7,946 nt of DNA, taken from Clostridia bacterium. GTDB lineage: Bacteria > Bacillota_A > Clostridia > Oscillospirales > Acutalibacteraceae. The stretch lies in NCBI GenBank assembly GCA_017529165.1, contig JAFXNY010000116.1:1-7946 (forward strand), written 5' to 3'. Below the pieces are notes generated by a model, which saw only the letters and a program-made list of their open reading frames with translations, was not told where the DNA came from and ran no database searches. Of this stretch, positions 1 through 6,743 are shown in pieces (position 1 is the first letter of the stretch; every line of letters starts with the position of its first letter). Position numbers and translations under genes: made by a program.

Positions 1-34
1 AATAATTAAATAAACATTAAAAGGAAGTGTATAA

Positions 35-511
35 ATGAACGGTTTAACTTGCTGTTTTATCGGTCACAGAACTATAAACGAAACAGAAAAACTGAAAGCG
101 CAGATATATGAAATAGTAGAAAATCTGATTGTAAAAGAAAAAGTAGGCACATTTTTGTTTGGCAGTAAAAGCCGGTTTAATGATTTGTGCTACGAAACAG
201 TAACAGAAATAAAAGAAAAATACCCTCACATAAAACGGGTTTATGTGAGGGCGGAATATCCTTTTATAAAGGAAGATTATAAAACGTATCTTTTAGAAAA
301 ATATGAGGACACCTATTATCCCGAGAAAATAATAGGTGCCGGAAAATCGGTATATATAGAGCGCAATTTTGAGATGATAAAAAACAGCGACTTTTGTGTT
401 ATTTATAACAACGAGCAAACCGCACCCAAACACCGCAAAAGCGGCACTCAAGCGGCAGCCGATTATGCCGAAGGGCAGAAAAAGAAGATTATAGAAGTGA
501 TGTATCGATAA
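35..511 (+). CDS. SLOG-superfamily protein, DUF1273/YpsA-like
   Basis: The 158-residue protein begins with a hydrophobic strand and the GHR signature (CCFIGHR, residues 6-12). It then has FLFGSKSRFNDL (40-51), a conserved YPHIKRVYVRAEY block (63-75) and a C-terminal SGT..A..YA segment (136-145). This is the Rossmann-like SLOG fold of the DUF1273 group, whose members are thought to bind nucleotides or nucleotide-derived ligands; the ligand here is unknown. No signal peptide or membrane segment is seen, so it should be cytoplasmic. The ATG at 35 has a good ribosome binding site (AAGGAAG, 21-27). The gap between the last core strand (CVIYNN) and SGT looks shorter than I recall for clostridial relatives. 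The gene stands alone, convergent with the tRNA. The family assignment is fairly sure; the function is not known. Confidence 0.8.
   Translation: MNGLTCCFIGHRTINETEKLKAQIYEIVENLIVKEKVGTFLFGSKSRFNDLCYETVTEIKEKYPHIKRVYVRAEYPFIKEDYKTYLLEKYEDTYYPEKIIGAGKSVYIERNFEMIKNSDFCVIYNNEQTAPKHRKSGTQAAADYAEGQKKKIIEVMYR
223..251. repeat. Perfect 12-bp inverted repeat inside the SLOG gene
   Basis: The arm CCCTCACATAAA (223-234) is followed by a 5-nt spacer (235-239) and then its exact reverse complement (240-251). The hairpin lies wholly within codons for the conserved YPHIKRVYVRA block, so it is codon-compatible. There is no T-run after it, so it is not an intrinsic terminator. Its role, if any, is unknown. 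Confidence 0.75.
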
Positions 512-561
512 CGGACTTGTTCGCTATTAACTATTGCTTCTTACCTCCAAAAATCCTAAGA

Positions 562-600
562 AGTTTTTAGTGAAGAGTGAAAAGCGAAGAAGTAAGAAGT
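562..600. repeat. Degenerate 7-nt tandem repeat (AGTGAAR type)
   Basis: After AGTTTTT the sequence runs in units of seven: AGTGAAG (569-575), AGTGAAA (576-582), AGCGAAG (583-589) and AAGTAAG (590-596). The first 15 bases (AGTTTTTAGTGAAGA, 562-576) recur exactly at 7869-7883, so this looks like a dispersed intergenic repeat of the host genome. An 8-bp inverted match, CTTCTTAC (537-544) with GTAAGAAG (592-599), also spans it. Confidence 0.5.
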
Positions 601-602
601 GG

Positions 603-632
603 AATCCCTCAGACTTTCGTCTAAGGGATTTT

Positions 633-633
<1 letters not shown>
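603..633. terminator. Hairpin between convergent SLOG gene and tRNA-fMet, probable terminator
   Basis: Arms 603-614 and 619-630 form a 12-position stem around a 4-nt loop. In minus-strand RNA (tRNA trailer) the loop is GAAA, a stable GNRA tetraloop closed by C-G. All 12 positions pair there, one as G·U, but only a T-rich stretch follows. In plus-strand RNA the same position is an A·C mismatch, but five T (629-633) end the structure. It may serve both convergent transcripts. The direction is uncertain. Confidence 0.5.
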
Positions 634-708
<75 letters not shown>

Positions 709-737
709 ATATTGAGCACTTTTTCGAGTGCCTGTGT

Positions 738-766
738 ATTATAACACACTCGGTCTTTTATTGCAA
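738..766 (-). promoter_or_regulatory. Promoter of tRNA-fMet
   Basis: On the minus strand, TTGCAA (766-761) and TATAAT (743-738) are separated by exactly 17 bases, a near-consensus housekeeping-sigma promoter. Transcription should start near 731, about 22 nt before the mature tRNA 5' end at 708. The leader can form a small GCACT/AGTGC hairpin. Confidence 0.85.
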
Positions 767-783
767 GAGGTTTTTTTCTTTTT

Positions 784-1461
784 TTATAATATGCCGATTA
801 GTTCTTTTATATTACTGATGTCATAGGTTGGCGAATACACCGCTTTCTTATTTTCGGCATTGAGCCAGCAGGTGTCAATACCGCAGTTTATTTCGCCTAA
901 AATATCCGAGCTCATAGAATCACCTATGATTAAGATTTTACGGTGGTCTTTTTCCGGTGTGTTTTCAAGAACATAATCAAAATAAGCCTTTTCGGGCTTT
1001 TGATGACCCGTATCCTCTGAAATAAAAACATAATCAAAATATTTTTCGAGCCCAGAGTCTTTTATCCTTTTATGTTGGGTCTTTGATACTCCGTTTGTGG
1101 TAACACAAATTATATATCCTTTGTTTTTGGCAAACTTCAGTACATCTTCAGCGCCGGAAACAGTATCGTGGCCGCTTGCGAGCAGTGAAAAATAATCATG
1201 AGACATTTTTTTAGTATCAACGGATACGCCAATAAGTTCGGCAAACTCAATAAATCTACCCTCAAAAATATCCTCTCTTTTTATTTCGCCACGCTCAAAC
1301 CGTTCCCAATACTTCTTATTAGTAAGCGAATAAATCTTTATGTACTCGGGTTTTGGGGTAATGCCGTAAAGCCGCAAAAGCTCGGCTATGGCACCTGCTT
1401 CTGCGGCGGAAAAATCTAAAAGAGTATTATCAAGGTCAAAATAAAGAGTGGTATATTTCAA
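784..1461 (-). CDS. HAD-superfamily hydrolase, YjjG/YfnB-type nucleotidase
   Basis: The 225-residue protein has all four HAD motifs. Motif I is FDLDNTLLDF with nucleophile D9 and acid D11, motif II is TTNG (121-124), motif III has K155 in GHQKPEKAYF, and motif IV is GDSMSSDI (180-187). A helical cap follows motif I, as in HAD subclass IA. The NGVSKTQHKRI stretch after motif II resembles YjjG/YfnB, which dephosphorylates pyrimidine and non-canonical nucleoside monophosphates. Substrate specificity here is inference. The start is a TTG at 1461 that overlaps the galU TGA stop (TTGA, 4 nt), so translation is probably coupled. The nearest AGGA lies about 15 nt upstream, which is far. This is the last gene of the operon. 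It is soluble and cytoplasmic. Confidence 0.87.
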   Translation of the reverse strand: MKYTTLYFDLDNTLLDFSAAEAGAIAELLRLYGITPKPEYIKIYSLTNKKYWERFERGEIKREDIFEGRFIEFAELIGVSVDTKKMSHDYFSLLASGHDTVSGAEDVLKFAKNKGYIICVTTNGVSKTQHKRIKDSGLEKYFDYVFISEDTGHQKPEKAYFDYVLENTPEKDHRKILIIGDSMSSDILGEINCGIDTCWLNAENKKAVYSPTYDISNIKELIGIL

Positions 1462-2327
1462 AGCGTTTTTGCCAATTCCTTTATGTATTTTCGGGTTTCC
1501 TCAGCTATCTCTTTATGGTTTAGAGCAACTTCAATATTAGCTTTAAGCATACCGAACTTGTTGCCCATATCGTAACGAGTGGCAGTAAAGTCAACTCCTA
1601 TCATGCCGTCCCTACGGGCGAGAGTTTTCATAGCATCTGTGAGTTGTAGCTCGTTGCCCACACCGAGAGTTGTGTTACGAAGGATATCAAATATTTCGGC
1701 GTTAAGAACGCAGCGGCCGAGCACCGAGAAATTGGAAAACTTATTGCCTATAGCCGGCTTCTCTATCATATCCGAAACATCATAAATCTTATGTTCTTTG
1801 GACGATACTTTAAGAGAACTGTATTTTACAAGCAATTCATCCGGCACTTCTTTTATGCCTACAACACACTTGCCGTATTTTTCATATGCTTCACACAGTT
1901 CTTTTGTGGCAGGCGGTTCGCCGATTATTACATCGTCACCGTAAAGCACAGCAAACGGCTCATCGCCCACAAAGCTTTCGGCTTTAAGTACGGCGTCTCC
2001 AAGCCCTTTAGTTTCCTTTTGGCGAATGAAATATATGTTTGCGAGCCGGGCGACTTCCTGCAGATCGGAAAGCATTTCGTAATTTCCTCTTACTCGCATC
2101 ATATTTTCAAGCTCTAAGGAATGGTCAAAATGGTCTTCGATAACGCCTTTCCCTCGGTTTGTAATAATGAGAATATCGGTTATTCCCGATGCCACGGCTT
2201 CTTCAACTATATACTGTATAGCCGGTTTATCAACAATCGGTAACATTTCCTTAGGTACTGCTTTTGATGCCGGTAAAACTCGAGTGCCTAGACCTGCCGC
2301 AGGGATAATAGCCTTTTTGATACTCAT
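1458..2327 (-). CDS. galU: UTP–glucose-1-phosphate uridylyltransferase
   Basis: This is a 289-residue, full-length GalU. It has the nucleotide-binding AAGLGTRVLPASKAVPKEML segment (10-29), DKPAIQYIVEEA (33-44), TKGLGDAV (106-113) and the metal-binding GDD (130-132). The enzyme joins UTP and glucose-1-phosphate to give UDP-glucose and pyrophosphate in the cytoplasm, feeding cell-envelope glycans, glycolipids and galactose metabolism. The ATG at 2327 overlaps the stop of the upstream zinc-ribbon gene (ATGA). A GGAGGG lies about 13 nt before it, so coupling rather than a close ribosome binding site probably sets its translation. The downstream HAD gene overlaps its stop by 4 nt. No odd residues were noticed, and the identification is confident. 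Confidence 0.95.
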   Translation of the reverse strand: MSIKKAIIPAAGLGTRVLPASKAVPKEMLPIVDKPAIQYIVEEAVASGITDILIITNRGKGVIEDHFDHSLELENMMRVRGNYEMLSDLQEVARLANIYFIRQKETKGLGDAVLKAESFVGDEPFAVLYGDDVIIGEPPATKELCEAYEKYGKCVVGIKEVPDELLVKYSSLKVSSKEHKIYDVSDMIEKPAIGNKFSNFSVLGRCVLNAEIFDILRNTTLGVGNELQLTDAMKTLARRDGMIGVDFTATRYDMGNKFGMLKANIEVALNHKEIAEETRKYIKELAKTL

Positions 2328-3127
2328 AATCTTATTACGCCCTCCATTGTTTTTATTACACTGTAAATGGCTTCCGGTATATTTGACAAAACAGTGATTA
2401 TAATAAGACCTACTATTACTGCGCCCACCGATGTTCCGCCCCTTGAGGCGAGGGCAAACTTTTTATAATTTATATCGGTAAAGTTGGAATCGATTTTGTA
2501 AATTGACTTTGCCGTATGCTGTTTGTAAAAATACATACCAAAGACTCCGCCTAAAACCGCACAGGCAACAACAATTGTGCTTTGAAGTGAGCTTGCAAAA
2601 AAGCTTAATATACTGTTTGGGCTTGTGAATGCAGAAAGAATACTTTCGTAATCTATTCGTCCGTCTAAAATGTCTTCAAAATACTTTTGGTAGCCGTTAA
2701 TTGTTGATTGACCTATATGGAAAAAGCGGTCAAGTACAAACGAAACATAATTAAGGAAAATGCCTATCCCTGCAAAGATTGAGGCTTTTGAATACATCTT
2801 TCTGTACAAGAACCAAATTGCAACGCCTATGGGGCCGAAAAAGAAACCGAATATAAACGGCGGCCAGCACCAGCTAACCTTTGAGCCGGTTTTTTCCATT
2901 TTTATAAATGCCGGTACGATTTTCGGTGCATTTTTACCCGTAAAGGCAACCACATCCTCTACCGGGTTGCCGTCAATCGTATCACCGTAAGGCTGCGAAG
3001 TTTCCGGCTCGCTGTAGGCTGTATTTGCTTTTGTCTTCGCTGTAAACAGCGGTGTTCCGCAATTTTTACAGTATTGGTACTCCGGCTCGTTTTCAGTTTT
3101 ACATTCAGGACAGATGTTGTTTTGCAT
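2324..3127 (-). CDS. Zinc-ribbon membrane protein, DUF2628-like
   Basis: The 267-residue protein starts with a zinc ribbon (C6, C9, C20, C23: CPEC…CKNC). A low-complexity linker follows, and then the block VAFTGKNAPKIVPAFIKM (60-77), which leads into SWCW..F and a GP.G.AIWFLYRKMY stretch. Membrane segments are likely at about 88-108, 115-133, 172-201 and 231-255. No signal peptide is seen, so the ribbon should sit in the cytoplasm. The layout resembles DUF2628-type membrane proteins, whose function is unknown. It is a distant paralogue of the gene just upstream, with a different N-terminal zinc module. The ATG at 3127 has AAAGGATG a few bases upstream and lies 14 nt after the RING gene. Fold and topology are inference; I do not assign a function. 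Confidence 0.75.
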   Translation of the reverse strand: MQNNICPECKTENEPEYQYCKNCGTPLFTAKTKANTAYSEPETSQPYGDTIDGNPVEDVVAFTGKNAPKIVPAFIKMEKTGSKVSWCWPPFIFGFFFGPIGVAIWFLYRKMYSKASIFAGIGIFLNYVSFVLDRFFHIGQSTINGYQKYFEDILDGRIDYESILSAFTSPNSILSFFASSLQSTIVVACAVLGGVFGMYFYKQHTAKSIYKIDSNFTDINYKKFALASRGGTSVGAVIVGLIIITVLSNIPEAIYSVIKTMEGVIRL

Positions 3128-3141
3128 AATCGTTCATCCTT

Positions 3142-4050
3142 TCAAATAAAAAGAGTTGCAATTATTGTTGGTATATACTGCACTGCAAAAAGGCCGATAA
3201 GAAGCAAAAAGAAATTAGCGCCGCCCTTTTTGCGGTAATCAGAATCTAAATCATCGCTGTTTGTTTTTATATCGCTTATTGTTTGTATTGCATAATCACG
3301 GTAGATTTTATCGCCGAAAACGGCACACAAAACTCTTAATAATATTTGAAGTATTGCGCCTATGCCGAAAAGCAGTAAGACTGAAGTGCCTATTTTAGAA
3401 TAATCGGACATAACTGTTGAAATAAAATCTGAATATCCACTCATTGATGACATATCATAGTGCGAAACCGCTAAACTAAACGGTATAGTGAGCATTGAAA
3501 AGCAGATTGATAAAATGCCTGTTATAATACCGGCTTTATACATTTTGCGTGATAGAAACCAGCCGCAGGGAATAAGGAAAGAAAACCAATTCCAGCTTGC
3601 CTTTTTACCAAGCTTCATCTGCGCAAACTTGGGGATATACCTGCGTGTGTTGGTAAAGACAAACCGCCTCGCCTCTCCTGCTTTTACGCCCCCGCCTAAA
3701 TCTAAATCTTCGGGTACTCCGCCTAAAAAGTCAAATTGAGAAAACGGACCCGAGGAAGCCTTGAAATTAGGCGCTCCGCATTCGGGGCAGCTTTCGTCCT
3801 CACTATTTATGTGAGCTCCGCAGATTTCGCAGGTAATGTTTGTGTTTTCCGTCTTTTCATCCTCTGCGTATTCTGGCTTTTTATATTGATTTTCGGTGCC
3901 GTGTGCCGACTCATAAGCACAATGCCCTATACTTTTATAACAATCTCTGTGGTGCGGCGCTCCGCAAACAGGGCAATATACCACATCATCGTCTTCAAAA
4001 AGATAGGCGTGGCAAACACCGCAGCTGAGCCTCTCCGTTTTTTCATTCAT
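3142..4050 (-). CDS. Prokaryotic RING-finger family 1 / zinc-ribbon membrane protein
   Basis: The 302-residue protein carries an N-terminal prokaryotic RING-type domain: C10, C13, C26, C29, H34, C37, C44 and H50, with the hallmark VVYCPVCGAPHHRDCY and HGTENQY. A second zinc ribbon follows (C74, C77, C88, C91). Then come a linker and RRYIPKFAQM…KASWNW..F…RKMY (137-171), with membrane segments at about 173-195, 220-245 and 280-300. The frame stays open to an ATG at 4134, but I chose the ATG at 4050. It has AGAGG 9 nt upstream (4060-4064), it puts the RING domain at the N-terminus, and it overlaps the Nudix gene by only 8 nt. RING-like folds in bacteria may act in protein-protein contacts; ubiquitin-ligase activity is not shown. 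Function unknown. Confidence 0.8.
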   Translation of the reverse strand: MNEKTERLSCGVCHAYLFEDDDVVYCPVCGAPHHRDCYKSIGHCAYESAHGTENQYKKPEYAEDEKTENTNITCEICGAHINSEDESCPECGAPNFKASSGPFSQFDFLGGVPEDLDLGGGVKAGEARRFVFTNTRRYIPKFAQMKLGKKASWNWFSFLIPCGWFLSRKMYKAGIITGILSICFSMLTIPFSLAVSHYDMSSMSGYSDFISTVMSDYSKIGTSVLLLFGIGAILQILLRVLCAVFGDKIYRDYAIQTISDIKTNSDDLDSDYRKKGGANFFLLLIGLFAVQYIPTIIATLFI

Positions 4051-4570
4051 ATTTTGGTACCTCTGTTGCTTGTATAATTTCAAAAACTGTTGAGAAATAT
4101 TCTTTCCCGTAATTGTGGTATTTATTTTCTTCAATCATTTTTTTAAGGGTATCAACACTTACCCACTTTGCCTCTGCGACTTCGCTTTCCTGAAGCTTCA
4201 GCTCATTGTCGGGCACATCTGTTTTTATCTGCCAGATATCTAAAAAAGAATTGCGCCGTTTAATTCTTCTTATAAGCTTAAGGCTCTGCCTATCCGATTT
4301 AATGCCGAGCTCTTCAAAAAGCTCTCTTGAAGCCGCACAAAAAGAATCTTCTCCGGCAATGGCGGCGCCGCCTGTGGCCGCCCATTCTCCCGGCATAAGC
4401 TTTTTATCTTCTGCTCGGCGCTGAATTAAAACCTTACCGTCCGGTGAAACTATCCAGATATGAACTACAAGGTGATACTCACCTTTTTTGAATATATAAT
4501 TTCCCCTTAGAGTCGTACGCCCGGTAGGGCGACCGCACTCATCGAGTATATCCCACTTTTCCGATTGCAT
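4043..4570 (-). CDS. Nudix hydrolase
   Basis: The 175-residue protein contains a perfect Nudix box, G-x5-E-x7-RELFEELGI (residues 68-90), which binds the divalent metal and catalytic water. Before it are EKWDILDECGRPTGRT and GEYHLVVHIWIVSPDGKVLIQRR, typical of the Nudix subgroup related to isopentenyl-diphosphate isomerase. Members cleave X-linked nucleoside diphosphates or related diphosphates; the substrate here is not evident. A longer frame begins at 4636 (ATG). However, its start lies upstream of the predicted promoter (4605-4633), whereas the ATG at 4570 has GGGAGA (4575-4580) 4-5 nt before it and the family's usual N-terminus. It is the first gene of the operon and overlaps the RING gene start by 8 nt. 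Confidence 0.88.
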   Translation of the reverse strand: MQSEKWDILDECGRPTGRTTLRGNYIFKKGEYHLVVHIWIVSPDGKVLIQRRAEDKKLMPGEWAATGGAAIAGEDSFCAASRELFEELGIKSDRQSLKLIRRIKRRNSFLDIWQIKTDVPDNELKLQESEVAEAKWVSVDTLKKMIEENKYHNYGKEYFSTVFEIIQATEVPKYE

Positions 4571-4604
4571 TTCTTCTCCCACTGTATGCATTAATACAAA
4601 GCAT

Positions 4605-4633
4605 ATTATACCACCGGTAACAGCATTTTTCAA
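4605..4633 (-). promoter_or_regulatory. Promoter of the Nudix–RING–galU–HAD operon
   Basis: On the minus strand, TTGAAA (4633-4628) and TATAAT (4610-4605) are separated by 17 bases. The predicted start near 4598 gives a leader of about 28 nt to the ATG at 4570. No other promoter of comparable quality was noticed before the tRNA, so it probably reads all five genes. Confidence 0.85.
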
Positions 4634-4640
4634 CATTTAT

Positions 4641-4661
4641 AATTTTTGTATTGTAAAAATT
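4641..4661. repeat. AT-rich inverted repeat in the divergent promoter region
   Basis: AATTTTT (4641-4647) and AAAAATT (4655-4661) flank a 7-nt spacer. The repeat covers the -35 box of the SRP promoter (4651-4656) and comes within 8 nt of the -35 box of the opposite promoter. It could be a UP element or an operator. It could also be chance in very AT-rich DNA. Confidence 0.35.
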
Positions 4662-4679
4662 AAAAAAATATATTATAAT
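4651..4679 (+). promoter_or_regulatory. Promoter of the SRP RNA–dnaX transcript
   Basis: TTGTAA (4651-4656) and TATAAT (4674-4679) are spaced by exactly 17 bases in A/T-rich DNA. Transcription should begin near 4686, which coincides with the first paired base of the SRP RNA (4687). It is divergent from the Nudix-operon promoter, with 17 bp between the two -35 boxes. Confidence 0.85.
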
Positions 4680-4686
4680 TAAGGAA

Positions 4687-4825
4687 ATGTACTCACCGGC
4701 GTGCGAATGGACGGGTCCTGTGTGGCGGCAGATTGTGAACCATGTCAGGCGGGGAACCGAGCAGCATTAAGCGTATCGAGCTGTGCACGCAGCAAATCGG
4801 TCCATTCGTGCGTCCGTGCGTACAT
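4687..4825 (+). ncRNA. ffs: Signal recognition particle RNA, small bacterial type
   Basis: The core GTGAACCATGTCAGG (4736-4750 region) followed by AGCAGCATTAAGC is the conserved SRP domain (helix 8). Its apical stem CGG/CCG carries a GGAA tetraloop (4753-4756), and the asymmetric internal loop bases bind Ffh. The ends pair over 26 positions (4687-4712 with 4800-4825, only two mismatches, several G·U), giving the long helix 5. At about 139 nt there is no room for an Alu domain, so it is the short bacterial type. With Ffh it brings nascent membrane proteins to the translocon. It lies 23 nt before dnaX with no terminator between them, the usual Gram-positive order. The ends are inferred from pairing, within a few nt. 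Confidence 0.93.
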
Positions 4826-4831
4826 AAGTCT

Positions 4832-4840
4832 AAAGGGGGA
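4832..4840 (+). promoter_or_regulatory. Ribosome binding site fixing the TTG start of dnaX
   Basis: AAAGGGGGA is followed by 8 nt and then TTG GCG TAT CAG at 4849. No in-frame ATG gives the conserved MAYQALYRKYRP N-terminus, so this purine run decides the TTG start. Confidence 0.8.
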
Positions 4841-4848
4841 AAACGGCG

Positions 4849-6396
4849 TTGGCGTATCAGGCGTTATATAGAAAATACAGACCGCAGACTTTTTCTGATG
4901 TTTTCGGTCAGGAGCATATAACAAAGACGCTTCAAAGCGAAGTGGCAAACGAGAAAATCGGGCATGCGTATCTTTTTACCGGCACCAGAGGGACCGGCAA
5001 GACAACCTGCGCCAAGATTTTAGCACGAGCCATAAACTGTAATAATACCAAAGACGGTAACCCCTGTGGCGAGTGTGATATGTGTCGAATGATACTATCG
5101 GGTGAAGCTACCGATATTGTTGAGATAGATGCGGCTTCAAACAACGGTGTTGATAATATTCGTGAGCTTCGTGAACAGGTTGTGTTTACTCCTGCGGCGG
5201 CTAAGTACAGAGTTTATATTATCGATGAGGTTCATATGCTATCGATGGGTGCTTTCAATGCTCTTCTTAAAACCCTCGAAGAGCCGCCCGAGCACGTTGT
5301 TTTTATCCTTGCCACAACAGAGGTTCATAAGCTTCCGGCAACGATACTTTCACGTTGCCAAAGGTTTGATTTTAAGCGTATAGACAGTGAAAAAATAGTA
5401 GATAGGCTTAAATATGTGGCGGAGTGCGAGGGATTAAATCTTACCGATGATGCCGCAACGCTTATTGCTTCAGCGGCGGACGGTGGAATGAGGGACGCAT
5501 TGTCAATACTCGATTTGTGTGCAGGGCTTTCCGGCGAGATAACCGAAGCGGATGTTGTATCGGTCTGCTCAATGGCGGGTAATGAATATTTGATAAAAAT
5601 GGCAGATTTCATAAAATCGGGTGATGTAGAGGGCGCGTTTAAGCTTCTTGATACACTTCACAATTCATCAGTTGATATGAACCGGTTTTTAGGAGAGCTT
5701 ACTTCCCATTTCAGAAACCTTATGATTGTTAAAACGATATCTTCGGGGGAGAGACCGATAGTTTGTTCAAAGGCTCATATGAAAGAGCTCGAAAATCAGG
5801 CGGAAAAATACAGTCTGGCCGAGATAGTGGCTATACTTGGCGTTTTGCAGAACAGTACAGCGCTTATGACCGATTCAAACCGTCGCTCTGTAATGGAAAT
5901 GGTACTTTTGAGGTTGTGCACACCGAAGCTTAGGAACGATATAGCCAGCCTTGAAATGCGTATAGCGGCTCTCGAAGCAGGCGCTGTAAAGCCTGGTATA
6001 AAAGAAAAACCCGAGCAGGTGCCTGAGCCGGAGATTAAACCCGAAGTCGGCGAAGAGCCACAAAAAGACGAAAAGAAACAAAACGGCGAGGTTAAAAACT
6101 GGCAGGATATTATTGAAGTGCTTAAGACCAAAAGCCCTTTAATCGCAGGCGTGCTTAAGGACTCAAAGGCGTATATTGAGGGCGGCAGGTTGCTTATAGA
6201 TACCGATAACACGCAGTTTAAGTCGCTCGTAAACGGCAGTAACCCCAAATACCGTGAGGATATTAAGAAGGCGGCTTTTGAGGTGTTGGGTGCCAGGTAC
6301 AATTTAGGACCTTATGTAAGGAAATCAGAAGCTGCGGCAAATGGCGATCCGCTTGCCGCATTTGCAGATAAATTAAAAGCTTTTGAAAATAATTAG
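4849..6396 (+). CDS. dnaX: DNA polymerase III subunit gamma/tau
   Basis: The 515-residue clamp-loader ATPase opens with the family signature YRKYRPQTFSDVFGQEH. It has Walker A GTRGTGKT (45-52), a zinc site (C64, C73, C76, C79), Walker B IIDEVHM (124-130), a sensor-1 region ATTEVH (155-160), the SRC arginine-finger motif (168-170) and sensor 2 GGMRDALS (212-219). Domain III follows. After it come a charged E/P/K linker (about 375-420) and a C-terminal tau-like domain of about 95 residues. The protein assembles the loader that places the sliding clamp on primed DNA, and the tau part contacts polymerase and helicase. Length suits a Gram-positive DnaX. I see no canonical A-AAA-AAG slippery site, so only the full-length product is predicted. 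It starts with TTG and is co-transcribed with the SRP RNA upstream and ybaB 9 nt downstream. Confidence 0.96.
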   Translation: MAYQALYRKYRPQTFSDVFGQEHITKTLQSEVANEKIGHAYLFTGTRGTGKTTCAKILARAINCNNTKDGNPCGECDMCRMILSGEATDIVEIDAASNNGVDNIRELREQVVFTPAAAKYRVYIIDEVHMLSMGAFNALLKTLEEPPEHVVFILATTEVHKLPATILSRCQRFDFKRIDSEKIVDRLKYVAECEGLNLTDDAATLIASAADGGMRDALSILDLCAGLSGEITEADVVSVCSMAGNEYLIKMADFIKSGDVEGAFKLLDTLHNSSVDMNRFLGELTSHFRNLMIVKTISSGERPIVCSKAHMKELENQAEKYSLAEIVAILGVLQNSTALMTDSNRRSVMEMVLLRLCTPKLRNDIASLEMRIAALEAGAVKPGIKEKPEQVPEPEIKPEVGEEPQKDEKKQNGEVKNWQDIIEVLKTKSPLIAGVLKDSKAYIEGGRLLIDTDNTQFKSLVNGSNPKYREDIKKAAFEVLGARYNLGPYVRKSEAAANGDPLAAFADKLKAFENN

Positions 6397-6405
6397 GAGA
6401 AGATT

Positions 6406-6741
6406 ATGAAAGTAAGAATACCAAATGCCGGCGGCGGCAATATGAATCAAATGCTTAAACAAGCCCAGAAAATGCAGGAGGATATGGCGGTTTTGCAGGA
6501 GGACCTTGAAAACCGTGAATACACTGCGGCCTCGGGCGGCGGTATGGTAACTGTTACGGTTGACGGTAAGCACCTTATCAAATCAATAAAAATAAATCCC
6601 GATGCAGTAGATACCGAAGATATCGAAATGCTCGAAGACTTTATAACCATCGCTGTTAATGAAGCGGTTAATAACGCAATAAAAACAGCCGAAGAGGAAA
6701 TGGGAGCAATAACGGGCGGTCTTAACATCCCCGGAATGTAA
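6406..6741 (+). CDS. YbaB/EbfC-family nucleoid-associated protein
   Basis: The 111-residue protein has the family pattern: an N-terminal glycine-rich stretch and helix ([16 protein letters not shown]), a [26 protein letters not shown] sheet region (about 44-69), and a second helix [20 protein letters not shown], ending GGLNIPGM. Members are small homodimers that bind DNA and coat the nucleoid. A role with RecR in DNA repair or recombination is suggested by the conserved dnaX–ybaB–recR order, not by anything catalytic. The ribosome binding site AGGAGA (6395-6400) overlaps the dnaX stop codon. The stop lies 2 nt before recR, so these genes are one transcript. Confidence 0.94.
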   Translation: MKVRIPNAGGGNMNQMLKQAQKMQEDMAVLQEDLENREYTAASGGGMVTVTVDGKHLIKSIKINPDAVDTEDIEMLEDFITIAVNEAVNNAIKTAEEEMGAITGGLNIPGM

Positions 6742-6743
6742 TT

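Noticed and set aside
1791..2117. 108-residue plus-strand open frame
   Set aside because: It is antisense to galU, and the galU frame is complete with all family motifs.
4051..4134. Longer start for the RING protein at 4134
   Set aside because: It would add 28 residues overlapping the Nudix gene by over 90 nt, while the ATG at 4050 has a well-placed AGAGG and gives the expected N-terminus.
4571..4636. Longer start for the Nudix gene at 4636
   Set aside because: The ATG at 4636 lies upstream of the consensus promoter at 4605-4633 and would be absent from the transcript.
5990..6100. Programmed frameshift site in dnaX for a short gamma form
   Set aside because: A-rich runs near 6000 and 6060 do not fit an in-frame A-AAA-AAG-type slippery heptamer, and no clear stem-loop follows.
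5796..6302. 168-residue minus-strand open frame
   Set aside because: It lies wholly antisense to dnaX, with serine-rich low-complexity translation typical of a shadow frame.
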